Positions 1-8,057 of a DNA stretch of 64,000 nucleotides are shown here, one piece after another (position 1 is the stretch's first letter; every line of letters begins with the position of its first letter). Below the pieces are notes generated by a model. It worked only from the letters and a program-made list of their open reading frames with translations, was not told where the DNA came from and ran no database searches. Source of the stretch: Bradyrhizobium jicamae (GTDB lineage: Bacteria > Pseudomonadota > Alphaproteobacteria > Rhizobiales > Xanthobacteraceae); assembly GCF_001440395.1 (NCBI RefSeq), contig NZ_LLXZ01000127.1, positions 13,039 to 77,038 on the forward strand, read 5' to 3'. A program made the position numbers and the translations under genes.

Positions 1-894
1 GCCGGAGATTTCCGACAGGTTGGTCGGAGCGCCGCCGGCGCCGACGGTGTTGTAGGTGGCGCTCACGAGGTGAGCCATACCTGAAATCTGGAACAGACCC
101 CAAGCCTGGTCGACGCGGATGTTACCGACGATGTCGGGAGCACGAACGCCGCTGTAGGTGTTGGTGCCGGTGCCGTTGACATTGATGCCGTTAGCCAGAT
201 TCCAGACAGCGGTGCGGTTGAAGACGGACGGATCATCGAGACCGATGGTGCCCGACACGCCGTTGCCGAACTGCGCGGTGTACTGGATGTTGTTGACGCC
301 GGTGACGTAGTCCGGGCCGCCCATCAAGTACGAGTTGTTGTTGCCCGGATAGCCGTTCCAAGGCGTCGCGTAGGCCGAAGCCGACTTACCGAAGGTGAAA
401 CCAGCGAACTGGATGAACACCATTTCAACCGCGACGTAACCGCCGCCAGCCGTCGAGAGCAGCGCGTTGTTGAGCGGCGCGCCCGTGGTCGTGGCAGTGC
501 CCGGGTTGGTCGTTCCGAAGTTCTGGAACTGGAAGTCGCCCTGACCGAAGGTGCGGACAACGCCGTATTCGGTGGCGGTGCGGGTATCAACCGTCAGCGC
601 CATGCGAGAACGGGAGAGGAAGTAATCGCGGTAGCGATTGCCCTGGCCGCCGTCGCCGTTATAGAACGGGCCGCCGTAGACGCCGCCGTTGAACGTGGTG
701 TCAACGCGCAGATAACCACCCAGCTTGATGCAGGTGTCGGTGCCCGGGATGTAGAAGAAACCCGCACCATACAGGGAGCAGATCCTCACGTACTCGACCG
801 CTTTGGCCTTGACCGGAAGATCCGCCGCCTGTGCCCCGCTCATGGCGATCAGACCCGCCGCTGAGCCGAGAACAAGGCTCTTGATCATATTCAT
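1..894 (-). CDS. Outer-membrane porin, C-terminus cut off by the window edge
   Basis: This is the N-terminal 298 codons of an alphaproteobacterial porin (PF02530 type), a trimeric barrel for diffusion of small solutes across the outer membrane. The reading frame runs open to base 1, so the gene is incomplete here. The start ATG follows a TTGGAGG ribosome site on the minus strand. Residues 1-23 form a signal peptide ending in GAQA before ADLPVKAKAVEY. Next come the conserved early motif with two cysteines (RICSLYGAGFFYIPGTDTC) and the strand KLGGYLRVD, then Gly/Thr/Asn-rich alternating strands with SRSRMALTVDTRT. All of this is typical of Bradyrhizobium porins, which often occur in many paralogues. 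Which paralogue this is, and its pore selectivity, cannot be told from this fragment. Confidence 0.93.
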   Translation of the reverse strand, partial: MNMIKSLVLGSAAGLIAMSGAQAADLPVKAKAVEYVRICSLYGAGFFYIPGTDTCIKLGGYLRVDTTFNGGVYGGPFYNGDGGQGNRYRDYFLSRSRMALTVDTRTATEYGVVRTFGQGDFQFQNFGTTNPGTATTTGAPLNNALLSTAGGGYVAVEMVFIQFAGFTFGKSASAYATPWNGYPGNNNSYLMGGPDYVTGVNNIQYTAQFGNGVSGTIGLDDPSVFNRTAVWNLANGINVNGTGTNTYSGVRAPDIVGNIRVDQAWGLFQISGMAHLVSATYNTVGAGGAPTNLSEISG

Positions 895-1268
895 GTTAAA
901 CCTCCAAGTTGCTCTCTGTAGAACGAGGGCGGACCTGACTGATCCCCCAGAGGACAGCCCGCCCTCGTCCTTAAAAACCGCTCCAGTCGCTTCGCGCCTT
1001 CGGACACACCCGCATGAACGCGAGGGACTTAAGCGAACCACCAAAACGGAACGATCGAGGACCCCCCTGACCGTCTCAAGAACTATGCATGCGCAACTTA
1101 CGTAATCAAAATACTTTATGAACTCAGTTATCTCTATCCGACACGACTGTGTCGCGACGGCAACACCGCCGGGGGCGCGACGTTGTGTCTGAAGACCACT
1201 CCAATTGGATGATTTCGTTATTAAATCTGCTAAGCTGCTTCCCGTAGACCTTGGGACGGGACGCAGCC
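895..1268. other. Divergent intergenic region between the porin and marR
   Basis: This is a 374-base non-coding stretch that must hold the promoters of the minus-strand porin and the plus-strand MarR gene. It is AT-richer towards the regulator. A short inverted repeat, CGACAC-N4-GTGTCG, lies at 1139-1154 and the palindrome CCAATTGG at 1201-1208. Both are possible operators for the MarR protein, but neither is long enough to be convincing alone. No small gene with a ribosome site was seen. Confidence 0.4.
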
Positions 1269-1808
1269 ATGAAACAGGACCCACGCAAGGGATCGGACTC
1301 GTCGAACCGCGCCAAACGCGGAGAATCGAATGAGGCCGGCGGGAAGAATCACGACATCGCCCGGCAATTCGCCTGGGAGATTGCCGCCATCAACGTGCAC
1401 CTCCAGGAGATTCGCTATTTCTGGGCAAAAGCCCTCGGCATCAGCGGCCCGCAATGGATGATCCTGATGGCCCTGGCCGATCTGGACCAGGGAGAGGGCG
1501 TATCTGTGAAGGTGGTGTCAAAGATGCTCCACGTTGACCCGTCCTTCGTAACGACCCAGTCGAAAATGCTCGAGAAGAAAGGCTTCATGCGCCGGAAGGC
1601 ATCGGAGGAAGATGCCAGGGTCGTGCAGATGTCCCTGACAGACAGGACCTATAAACACATCGCAAGCCTGGCTGCTCAGCAGGAAGAGCTCAACAATTTC
1701 ATCTTCGCGGAGTTCAGCGACCGTGAACTCAGCGAGTTTACCAGCAAGCTCGCGGCACTGAAGGACCGCCTTGAGAAGGCCAGCCTGAGGGTTGCCATAG
1801 GCATATGA
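1269..1808 (+). CDS. MarR-family winged-helix transcriptional regulator
   Basis: This is a 179-residue DNA-binding regulator of the MarR type, which usually acts as a dimeric repressor released by small ligands. After a charged, disordered N-terminus of about 25 residues, the MarR core runs from about residue 30 to 165. It includes the helix-turn-helix (VKVVSKMLHVDPSFVTTQSK) and the wing with the usual basic/acidic tip (MRRKASEEDARVVQMSLTD). The ATG at 1269 was chosen because GGGACGGGA lies 8-10 bases before it; an in-frame TTG at 1251 is the alternative and would overlap that site. The gene is divergent from the porin and is followed by a terminator, so it looks monocistronic. Its target and ligand are unknown; the porin promoter or its own are the obvious candidates. 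Confidence 0.85.
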   Translation: MKQDPRKGSDSSNRAKRGESNEAGGKNHDIARQFAWEIAAINVHLQEIRYFWAKALGISGPQWMILMALADLDQGEGVSVKVVSKMLHVDPSFVTTQSKMLEKKGFMRRKASEEDARVVQMSLTDRTYKHIASLAAQQEELNNFIFAEFSDRELSEFTSKLAALKDRLEKASLRVAIGI

Positions 1809-1829
1809 ATAGCTGCGGCCCGACTAACG

Positions 1830-1866
1830 CGGGGTGCTTTTTCTTCGAAGCGTCACCCCGTTTTAT
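1830..1866 (+). terminator. Rho-independent terminator after marR
   Basis: A perfect 7-bp stem CGGGGTG (1830-1836) / CACCCCG (1854-1860) encloses a 17-base loop and is followed by TTTTATCT. It sits 22 bases after the marR stop and before the convergent hydrolase gene. Confidence 0.6.
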
Positions 1867-1889
1867 CTAACGCGGCCCTGCGGTCCGGG

Positions 1890-2996
1890 TCAGTTCGTTG
1901 CCACCTTGAGGCGATCGGCCATCCAGTCGAAAATGAACTCGTTGGCGAGCGTGGGATTGTCGCTATGCCCCTGCGCGGCAGCGGTTTCAGAGCCTTCGAA
2001 GATTTTTAGTGAAATGTCGGACTGATCGACCTTCAACCGTTCGAACAGACTGGTCGCGTGGTCGCTTTCGAGCCAGCCCTCCGCGCCCAAGGTAATCAGG
2101 ATCGGGCAGCGGAATTTTCGCCCGAACCTGACGCCGCCAGGTCCTGCATTCCCGGAGTTGCCCGACGGGAAACGGTCCATCAAAAAAGCCCGCTCCTGCA
2201 TATCCCAGATTCCACCGTCGCAAACCGCCGCGGCGAAACGATTGTCGAGAGCGACGCCGCGCGCCACGAAGGAAGATCCTGCGCCGTCGCCCAGAATTCC
2301 TATCCGGTGCTCGTCGATATCATCCCTCGTCGCGAGGTAGTCCATTACGTGGCTGATCGACGTTTCCAGGTCGGGGCGGCCGACGACGTCTTCGAATTTG
2401 GCGCTCGCGTCCGAGCCAAACAGATCCACCGCCAACAGCGACATTCCCCGCTCGCGCGCGTAGCGCGCGACCTTGAAGAGATATTCCTCCTTGCGATGCC
2501 CCGGGTCGCCCATGCATATGACGGCAGGGCTTCGACCAGTTGCGGCCGCCGGCAAAAAATAGCCTTCGAACGTGTGGCCTTCCAGCCAGGGAATCGCCAC
2601 GATCTCGCCGGCAGGCGTCAAATGCGAGATGTAGCGACGGGCGCAGGTTCGCATGGCCTCGATTGCGGCCTGCTGCCTCTCATCGGCGATATCGAATGCG
2701 AACGCTGACGCTTGATAGTAATTGATGGCGCGGAGCCAATTGCTTTGTGCGGTCAGTACATGACCCTGCTCCAGGGAAGCGTTGGCGCGCGCATTATTGG
2801 CTTCCGCCATCCTCGTCCATTCCCGATACCAGGACTCGCCGCCATCGCTTGGATCAATTCGGCCAGCGGCAAGGAAGCATTCCGATATCAACGAGCCGCC
2901 TTCCTGAGCCATACCGAGCAGCTTCATGAACTCGATCGAGAAGTCTTCGTAGTCAGGCCATTGAACCCAACCTCCGGCCCCAAAATGAACTTTCAT
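1890..2996 (-). CDS. Alpha/beta hydrolase of the DHPON-hydrolase/FrsA-like group with an altered nucleophile elbow
   Basis: This is a 368-residue cytoplasmic protein with a helical N-terminal domain (about 1-140, containing ESWYREWTRMAE and ANWLRAINYYQASAF-like text) and an alpha/beta-hydrolase core (about 145-365). The layout matches 2,6-dihydroxypseudooxynicotine hydrolase and FrsA-like esterases. The expected nucleophile elbow G-x-S-x-G reads GDGAG (in GILGDGAGSSF), so the serine position is Gly. A histidine candidate is present near the C-terminus (AAAQGHSDN). Either the protein is not a classical serine hydrolase or one of the two following serines has shifted. The start at MKVHFGAGGW fits the family; the frame stays open to 3140 (ATG-like), giving 48 extra residues without family character. 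No strong ribosome site was found for either start. The gene is convergent with marR. Confidence 0.75.
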   Translation of the reverse strand: MKVHFGAGGWVQWPDYEDFSIEFMKLLGMAQEGGSLISECFLAAGRIDPSDGGESWYREWTRMAEANNARANASLEQGHVLTAQSNWLRAINYYQASAFAFDIADERQQAAIEAMRTCARRYISHLTPAGEIVAIPWLEGHTFEGYFLPAAATGRSPAVICMGDPGHRKEEYLFKVARYARERGMSLLAVDLFGSDASAKFEDVVGRPDLETSISHVMDYLATRDDIDEHRIGILGDGAGSSFVARGVALDNRFAAAVCDGGIWDMQERAFLMDRFPSGNSGNAGPGGVRFGRKFRCPILITLGAEGWLESDHATSLFERLKVDQSDISLKIFEGSETAAAQGHSDNPTLANEFIFDWMADRLKVATN

Positions 2997-3319
2997 GTCA
3001 GTAACAGAATCCGCACAGCGGCAGCTCAACCTGCCGATTTTATCCTGTGGTATAAATGCAACCGTTATATGTCTGCAAGCATACATATGGATAATCGCCC
3101 GGCGCCAGCCGACGCCCCGCCCCGCAATTTTGTTGGGCAACTCATCATCGGAACCAGGCCTGCAACCGGTAAAAGCTCGGCAGCTACCCGCTCGTTAAGA
3201 GTGTAATTCGAGCATGATTCTCGGATTGCGCCCCTGCTCCGCGTAACGCTGACGCACGCGGAACCACGGCCGATCCATTACGTTTTCTTCCCATGAGAAT
3301 TCGCGAAGAAGACTGCAAC
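2997..3319. other. Intergenic region, no gene seen
   Basis: This stretch of about 320 bases separates the minus-strand hydrolase from a small plus-strand gene. It contains ATATGTCTGCAAGCATACATAT-like text around 3067-3090, a loose inverted repeat (ATATGT / ACATAT) that could serve as an operator of the hydrolase if its promoter lies there. Nothing else was recognised. Confidence 0.3.
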
Positions 3320-3538
3320 ATGGTTCTGCTGGCTGCCGTCACATTGGTCAGCGTGGCAATTGCTGGCGGCGTGATGCTGCTCGGCTTCGACGAAAAGCCG
3401 GCTCGGCTCGCCGATCGAATAGCCCGCGTCGAACAAGCTCAAGCGGCCGACAAGCGGATCATCTATGTCAGCGACCAGCCGCCGGTCCGCGTGATCGGCG
3501 CACCCTTCGTCCCGAACACAAATCCCCGCGAACGTTAG
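3320..3538 (+). CDS. Small single-span membrane protein, unknown function
   Basis: This 72-residue protein has one N-terminal hydrophobic segment (residues 2-22, MVLLAAVTLVSVAIAGGVML) followed by a charged amphipathic stretch (LADRIARVEQAQAADKR) and a Pro-rich tail. It is probably anchored in the inner membrane with a short periplasmic or cytoplasmic tail. The ATG at 3320 has GAAGAAGA about seven bases upstream; an in-frame ATG at 3293 would add nine charged residues. I do not recognise a named family. The hydrophobic pattern and the ribosome site support a real gene. Confidence 0.55.
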   Translation: MVLLAAVTLVSVAIAGGVMLLGFDEKPARLADRIARVEQAQAADKRIIYVSDQPPVRVIGAPFVPNTNPRER

Positions 3539-3737
3539 TCCAGCGCCGGCTTTAAACGACCCGCGCTTGCTAAGAGTGACATCGTCAATCAGCGCGGCGC
3601 GTATGCACGCCAGCCAACCGAACTGTCACCGTTTTGTCACCTCGCGCGCAAAAGCAACGGTGTTATCCACCGTTACCTCCGCGGCCGCTTGATTCCACAA
3701 AAGCTGTTTGATGGAGTGGCTTGGGCCGAGGTGTTTC

Positions 3738-4232
3738 ATGAAATGGATGAAGGAACGCGATCTCCTGATCGCGCAGACGATGGCGTTTGTGCAATCGGTA
3801 ACCGGCAAGATGCCGGAGGCCGAGAGGGCGATCATGCCGCCGGTTGCCCTGCCCGCCGTCGAGATATTCGAACCCGCCCGCGCGGCCGCGCCATTGCCCG
3901 ACATGCCATTGCCCGACATGCCATTGTCCGACATGCCGTTGCCCTCCATGCCGTTGCGTGCCGTCGAGACTGTGTTGCCGGAGACGACGCCCGCCGTCGC
4001 CGCGCCAATGGACATGCCGAGAGAGCTATCAAGGCCCGCCCCGCTGGCCCGTCTCGACCTGCGAGACGATTTCCGAGTCGATTTCCAAGCCGAGATCAGG
4101 GCGCGGGTGGCTAATTTCCGCGCTCATCAGGAGCGGTTCAGCCGCGAGCGGGAGGCCTATTGCAGCGCGACCATGGCAAAGGTGCACGCAGCTATCAAAG
4201 AAAGCGAGCAGCCGACGCGGCCGGCGAAGTAG
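3738..4232 (+). CDS. Hypothetical protein with a Pro-Leu-Pro-Asp-Met repeat
   Basis: This 164-residue protein has no membrane segment or signal peptide. The N-terminus MKWMKERDLLIAQTMAFVQ is helical and charged. The middle (about residues 52-75) is a degenerate five-residue tandem repeat, PLPDM x2, PLSDM, PLPSM. The C-terminus (about 105-160) is a charged helical, probably coiled-coil segment (VANFRAHQERFSREREAY). The ATG at 3738 was preferred over 3708 because GAGGTG lies seven bases upstream. I recall similar proteins in Bradyrhizobium genomes, but no function is known to me. The repeat is encoded by nearly identical 15-bp units, so its length may vary between strains. Confidence 0.6.
   Translation: MKWMKERDLLIAQTMAFVQSVTGKMPEAERAIMPPVALPAVEIFEPARAAAPLPDMPLPDMPLSDMPLPSMPLRAVETVLPETTPAVAAPMDMPRELSRPAPLARLDLRDDFRVDFQAEIRARVANFRAHQERFSREREAYCSATMAKVHAAIKESEQPTRPAK
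3891..3950 (+). repeat. Tandem repeat, 4 x 15 bp, inside a coding region
   Basis: Four consecutive 15-base units of the form CCATTGCCCGACATG are present; the first two are identical and the last two carry 1-5 changes. Each unit keeps the reading frame and encodes PLPDM or a variant. A partial fifth unit (CCGTTG) follows. Confidence 0.85.
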
Positions 4233-4271
4233 ACTTGAAGACGCCGAACAACATTCCCGACCGGCGCGACC

Positions 4272-4379
4272 TCAGAGCCAGGCATAGACCAGCGCCATGT
4301 TGGCCGCGCAGGCGACCAGCAGGCAGACAGTCAGCGTGAGTTGAACACGCTGGCAGGAGGTCTGGAGGCTCGTTCTCAT
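4272..4379 (-). CDS. Possible 35-residue membrane peptide
   Basis: A short minus-strand ORF in an otherwise empty gap encodes a peptide that begins MRTSLQTSCQRVQ and continues as one hydrophobic helix (LTLTVCLLVACAANMALVYAWL) ending at a TGA. A basic N-terminus before a single hydrophobic span is what a small inner-membrane protein looks like. No clear ribosome site precedes the ATG, so this remains tentative. I know of no named family. Confidence 0.35.
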   Translation of the reverse strand: MRTSLQTSCQRVQLTLTVCLLVACAANMALVYAWL

Positions 4380-4586
4380 GGCCGGAACCATCCGGCGATT
4401 CTGGCCGGGGAGTCTCGGGGATTCTTTTTCCGGGGATTTACGGCTCGTTAAAGACTCAGAGACTCCACGAAAATGGGCCGAAGCGAGCCAATTTGCTCCC
4501 GAAACAATCTGTGGAATGGCGGCATGGCAGCCAAGCCTGAAACCCGGACCTGGCTTCCGCGTTGACCGTTTTTACCGGAGCCGACA

Positions 4587-4841
4587 ATGCCCTACGCGCT
4601 GTTCTCAAACGATGCCAAGCTCAGCAAGGCCTATCCCACCGCCGCCGATGTCTGGAAGATTGCCCAGAAGAGCGGCCTTGTGGTCGATGTCGTCTCCGAG
4701 CAAGGCAGCGCCCGCCCCCGTCCGGTGCTGGACCATGATTACGAGATCAAGCCGTGCCAGCTCGAGCCGCATGAAGACCCGGCCCGAAACAAGGCCGACG
4801 CCGAGCGCGACGCACAGACGGAATTGCAGTTGGCGTCATAA
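4587..4841 (+). CDS. Small soluble hypothetical protein
   Basis: This is an 84-residue acidic protein that begins MPYALFSNDAKLSKAYPTAADVWKIA and contains DHDYEIKPC before a charged tail. It has no signal peptide or membrane segment. The composition and length look like the short conserved Bradyrhizobium proteins of unknown function that have one alpha/beta fold. A 207-base gap precedes it and no operon partner is obvious. The ATG at 4587 is preceded by CGGAGCCGACA, which may act as a ribosome site (GGAG, seven bases). Confidence 0.6.
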   Translation: MPYALFSNDAKLSKAYPTAADVWKIAQKSGLVVDVVSEQGSARPRPVLDHDYEIKPCQLEPHEDPARNKADAERDAQTELQLAS

Positions 4842-4939
4842 GGTTGGCATCCGTAAGAACGGCCGGACACCAGACAAGCGACCGGCCTCGGCCTGTGGGT
4901 CCCGCTCGCCGGGACGACATCCGAGGCGGAAATCGGATC

Positions 4940-5179
4940 TTACGGCGTCGCCGAGGCCAGCGATGCCTGCTCCGCAGCGAGGGTTACACAGGCCTTGCGC
5001 CGCTGCAGTCCCCTGATCGCGCCGGTTACCTTGCGCACCTTGCCGGCCCCGCATGAGGGATCCTGCACGAAGGCGATTTCATAGGGAGCAAGGATAAGCG
5101 GTTCGGATTTCAGGACAGTTTGGGCAAGGCACGGAGACACCGCCGCGGAAATGATCAGCCCTAACGCAAAAGCACGCAT
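4940..5179 (-). CDS. Small exported protein, possibly DUF6719-like
   Basis: This is a 79-residue secreted protein. Residues 1-19 form a signal peptide (MRAFALGLIISAAVSPCLA, cleavage before QTVLKSEP). The mature part has two cysteines, at CGAGKVRKVTG and RRKACVTL, that could form a disulfide. The frame extends upstream to 5386, but that extension lacks any signal peptide and crosses a terminator, so the start at 5179 is preferred. The pattern of a leader, SEP, a CxAGxxxxVTG-like segment and a late Cys resembles small Bradyrhizobium proteins grouped as DUF6719. That assignment is from memory and unverified. Confidence 0.65.
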   Translation of the reverse strand: MRAFALGLIISAAVSPCLAQTVLKSEPLILAPYEIAFVQDPSCGAGKVRKVTGAIRGLQRRKACVTLAAEQASLASATP

Positions 5180-5302
5180 GTTCGTTGTCCCACCAGCCGG
5201 CCGGAACCATAATATCGGATCGTGACGAAAAGTTGCATGCAGCGCGAAATTTTTTTCGCGACCGCCAAAGGCAGTCGACACGCGCTCGCCGCGTCGTTCG
5301 CC

Positions 5303-5335
5303 AAAACAAAAAAGGCCGGCATGAAGCCGGCCTTT
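5303..5335 (-). terminator. Rho-independent terminator after the outer-membrane barrel gene
   Basis: On the minus strand a 10-bp stem (AAAGGCCGGC with GCCGGCCTTT, 5311-5335) closes a five-base loop and runs into TTTTTTGTTTTGG. It lies 26-58 bases beyond the stop of the gene at 5361. Confidence 0.85.
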
Positions 5336-5360
5336 GTGCATTTTGATACCTCGGTCGCTA

Positions 5361-6074
5361 TCAGTATCTGGAAGCGGCAGGGCCACCCCAACCGAACCGG
5401 TAGTTCACGCCGACCTTGGCGGTGTGCTCGTCGTCGCGGAAGCTGCGGCCGGTGATATCGGCGGGACCTGAGGTGAAGGTGGTGCTGCCGAAATTGTAAT
5501 ACTGGTACTCGGCCTTGGCCGACCAGTTCGGGGCGAACATGTATTCGAGGCCGCCGCCGACGGTATAGCCGTCCTTGCGGTTGCCATTAGTGGTGAAGCC
5601 CGCCGGCACACCAGCCACCGATACCCCGAGATTGTTGCCGTCGCGCCAGCCGTAACCGCCCTTGGCATAGAGGAGCGCCGGGCCCCAGGTGTAGCCGAGC
5701 CGGCCGGTCACCGAGCCGAGCTGGTCGTTGTTGGAGGTCACGACCGTGCCGCCCGGAAATACCGTGCCATTATTACCGCCGCTGGACAGCCAGCTATATT
5801 GGGCTTCGGCGCCCAGCACCCAGTTCGGCGCGAACTGATAGTCGAAGCCGGCCTGCACGCCGCCAAGGAAGCGGGCGTCGTTGCTCTGCAGGGAGTTGCC
5901 GCCTGCGAAGGCGCCACCGACGTGGCCGCCGACATAGAATCCGGTCCAGTTATAGACAACCTGCGGCGCGGTATAGGCCGGCGCCTTGGTGTAGGGGCGC
6001 GGCGGCATGTCGGCCGCAAAGGCTGGAGCCGCGATGGCGGCCAGCGCGGCAGCGCCGAGCAGAATCTTCTTCAT
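5361..6074 (-). CDS. Outer-membrane beta-barrel protein (Omp25/RopB-like)
   Basis: This is a 237-residue eight-stranded-barrel type outer-membrane protein. The signal peptide is MKKILLGAAALAAIAAPAFA, followed by the Pro-rich linker ADMPPRPYTKAPAYTAP. The first barrel strand is the family hallmark YNWTGFYVGGHVGG. Alternating strands follow (GGVQAGFDYQFAPNWVLGAE, SVTGRLGYTWGPALLYAKGGY), and the C-terminus AKVGVNYRFGW is typical of barrels before a short tail. Such proteins are abundant envelope components in Rhizobiales and may stabilise the membrane; no enzymatic role is expected. The gene stands alone with a good terminator. Confidence 0.92.
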   Translation of the reverse strand: MKKILLGAAALAAIAAPAFAADMPPRPYTKAPAYTAPQVVYNWTGFYVGGHVGGAFAGGNSLQSNDARFLGGVQAGFDYQFAPNWVLGAEAQYSWLSSGGNNGTVFPGGTVVTSNNDQLGSVTGRLGYTWGPALLYAKGGYGWRDGNNLGVSVAGVPAGFTTNGNRKDGYTVGGGLEYMFAPNWSAKAEYQYYNFGSTTFTSGPADITGRSFRDDEHTAKVGVNYRFGWGGPAASRY

Positions 6075-6375
6075 CGACTATCCCCGTTACGAACGTTGCG
6101 GATACCAATCCAAACAACGTGACCTCATTTAGGTTGCTTTGCGGCATGGCCTGCGACCCGACGGCGCGCTGCTGTGACGACAGAGCAACAAAGCCTTCCA
6201 GTTCCCTCGCATGTAAGGTTTTTTTCGAGGTTAACCGGGGGATTTCCTACTTAGGTGATGTCCGGGATGAATAAGGCAAGGTTCAAGCATCGCCGAAAAG
6301 TGATCGGAATTCGTTCACGGTTCCGCCCCGGGAACGCCACCGGCGCCGGGTGGCCGCCGGCGGTTATATCTTCCC
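6075..6375. other. Intergenic region, promoter of the barrel gene
   Basis: About 300 bases lie between the barrel gene start and the stop of the next minus-strand gene. The part near 6075-6130 should hold the barrel-gene promoter and 5' leader. A T-run (GGTTTTTTTCGAGG) near 6217-6230 has no matching stem. No small ORF with a ribosome site was seen. Confidence 0.3.
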
Positions 6376-7428
6376 TCACCCTCGGTAACCGGCCACCTCG
6401 ATGACGGCATCGGCAAACGCCTGCGGGGCTTCCTGCGGCGGGTTATGCCCGATGCCCCCGGTGAGCGGCCGGTGGACATATTTGCCGGTGAACTTCCTGG
6501 CATAGACGCCGGGGTCCGGATGGGGCGCGCCGTTGGCGTCACCTTCGAGGGTAATGGTCGGGACCGAGATCACCGGAAACTCGGCCAGCCGCTTTTCCAG
6601 CTCATCATATTTGGCCTCGCCCGGGGCAAGACCGAGCCGCCAGCGGTAATTGTGGATCACGATCGCGACGTGGTCGGGGTTGTCGAACGATGCCGCGCTC
6701 CGCTCGAAAGTGGCGTCATCGAAATTCCACTTTGGCGAGGCGAGCTGCCAGATCAATTTGGAAAACTCGCGCCGGTATTTCTCGTAGCCGAGCCGGCCGC
6801 GCTCGGTCGCAAAGTAGTACTGGTACCACCATTGCAGTTCGGCCGACGGCGGCAGCGGCTTGGCGTTGGCCTGCTGGCTGCCGATCAGGTAGCCGCTGAC
6901 CGAGACCAGCGCCTTGACGCGCTCCGGCCAGATGGCGGCGACGATGTCGGCGGTCCGCGCGCCCCAATCGAAGCCGGCCACCACTGCTTTCTCGATTCGG
7001 AGCGCGTCCATCAGCGCAATCACGTCACGGGCGAGCGCGCCCTGCTGGCCGTTGCGCGGCGTATCGGCGGAGAGGAAGCGCGTCGTGCCATAGCCGCGCA
7101 GATGCGGCACGATCACCCGGAAGCCTGCCGATGCCAGCACCGGGGCCACATCGACGAAGGCATGGATGTCGTAGGGCCAGCCGTGCAGCAGGATGACGGC
7201 GGGACCATCGGCGGGCCCGGCTTCGGCGTAACCGACATTGAGGACGCCGGCGTCGATCTGCTTCAACGCGGCAAAGGAGGTGTGGGCACCCGGCTTGACC
7301 GCGCCCGCGCCGGATTTGGCGTCGCCTGACTGGGCGAACAGGCGGCCACTCAGGGCGAACGGTGCAGCAGCAAGGGTTACGGCAGCGGCGCCAAGGAAGC
7401 GGCGGCGGTCAGGGATGGGTTCGGACAT
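6376..7428 (-). CDS. TAT-exported alpha/beta hydrolase, epoxide-hydrolase/haloalkane-dehalogenase type
   Basis: This is a 350-residue hydrolase exported folded by the Tat pathway. The N-terminus carries a twin-arginine signal (DRRRFLGAAAVTLAAAPFAL). The core has the oxyanion motif HGWP (residues 82-85) and the elbow GFDWGA with Asp154 as nucleophile. An aspartate there marks epoxide hydrolases and haloalkane dehalogenases rather than esterases. A C-terminal His in GGIGHNPPQEAP is the likely base. Two conserved Tyr-bearing cap segments (WWYQYYFATERGRLGYEKYRREF) favour epoxide hydrolase. The ATG at 7428 has AGAAGGAG nine bases upstream; an ATG at 7449 overlaps that site. A repeat-rich possible operator lies just upstream (7451-7480). 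Confidence 0.85.
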   Translation of the reverse strand: MSEPIPDRRRFLGAAAVTLAAAPFALSGRLFAQSGDAKSGAGAVKPGAHTSFAALKQIDAGVLNVGYAEAGPADGPAVILLHGWPYDIHAFVDVAPVLASAGFRVIVPHLRGYGTTRFLSADTPRNGQQGALARDVIALMDALRIEKAVVAGFDWGARTADIVAAIWPERVKALVSVSGYLIGSQQANAKPLPPSAELQWWYQYYFATERGRLGYEKYRREFSKLIWQLASPKWNFDDATFERSAASFDNPDHVAIVIHNYRWRLGLAPGEAKYDELEKRLAEFPVISVPTITLEGDANGAPHPDPGVYARKFTGKYVHRPLTGGIGHNPPQEAPQAFADAVIEVAGYRG

Positions 7429-7450
7429 GGGATCTTGCTCCTTCTGCATC

Positions 7451-7480
7451 TTATACGATTAAATCGGATACGATATAATT
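7451..7480. promoter_or_regulatory. Candidate operator with two ATACGAT half-sites
   Basis: TTATACGATT and GGATACGATATAATT place two ATACGAT copies at 7453-7459 and 7468-7474, 15 bases apart, within an AT-rich patch in otherwise GC-rich DNA. The patch lies 23-52 bases upstream of the Tat hydrolase start, so a bound regulator would control that gene. Repeated TCGTAT half-sites are seen in some MarR- and TetR-type operators of alphaproteobacteria; the actual regulator is unknown. Confidence 0.35.
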
Positions 7481-7622
7481 AATCCGCCCGCGCCATGTCA
7501 ATCATTCCGATCCAATCGAATGCGACACACACCATCACACTCTCGTGTGGGCTGCGAGGCGCAGGAAGCCACCAAGGAGCACCAGGCCGCTGCCGGGACA
7601 AATCCGGGCAACGCGCTTGAAT

Positions 7623-8057
7623 CTAGCGCGTCATTTTCTCCAGTTCCGCGAACGGCGCGTAGGCCACTCCGGCACAGGGCTCGACGGCGTTTTCGATAAT
7701 GCGGTCAAGCCGCCCATCGACAAAGAGGATGGCGCGTTCGCGCGGCTCGCGGTAGCCGCCCTCGGATTCGCGTGCGCTGAACCTGACGCACGCAACATAG
7801 CGCTGGCGCCCGCCGATGACGCGCTCGACCGGCTCGGCTATGGCGGCATCGCGCACGCCGACGGGATTGTTGAGATAGGTCTTCAGAAACGCCAGCACTT
7901 CGGCGCGGTAATTCTTGGGAAATGGCTGGCTGGAGACGCCGCGATCGTCGGTAAACGTGATCGGCTTGCTCTCGTCGCTGGCCGCGCAGGCCGAAAGCGC
8001 GATCGGCAATAGCATCATCGCCGCGATTTTGACTGAACGCTCCAAGCAAACTTTCAA
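7623..8057 (-). CDS. Putative lipoprotein, unknown function
   Basis: This 144-residue protein has a type II signal peptide. A basic N-terminus and hydrophobic core (SVKIAAMMLLPIALSAC) end in the lipobox LSAC, with the lipidated Cys followed by AAS, so the mature protein is likely tethered to the outer membrane. The mature part contains FPKNYRAEVLAFLKTYLNNP and a YVACVRFSAR segment and resembles short Bradyrhizobium lipoproteins of unknown role. The start is a TTG at 8057 with GGGGAAGAG close upstream; an ATG at 8018 would begin inside the hydrophobic stretch. No operon partner is evident. Confidence 0.7.
   Translation of the reverse strand: MKVCLERSVKIAAMMLLPIALSACAASDESKPITFTDDRGVSSQPFPKNYRAEVLAFLKTYLNNPVGVRDAAIAEPVERVIGGRQRYVACVRFSARESEGGYREPRERAILFVDGRLDRIIENAVEPCAGVAYAPFAELEKMTR

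Noticed and set aside
3891..3950. CRISPR array
   Set aside because: The units are 15 bp with no spacers and keep a reading frame, so this is a coding tandem repeat.
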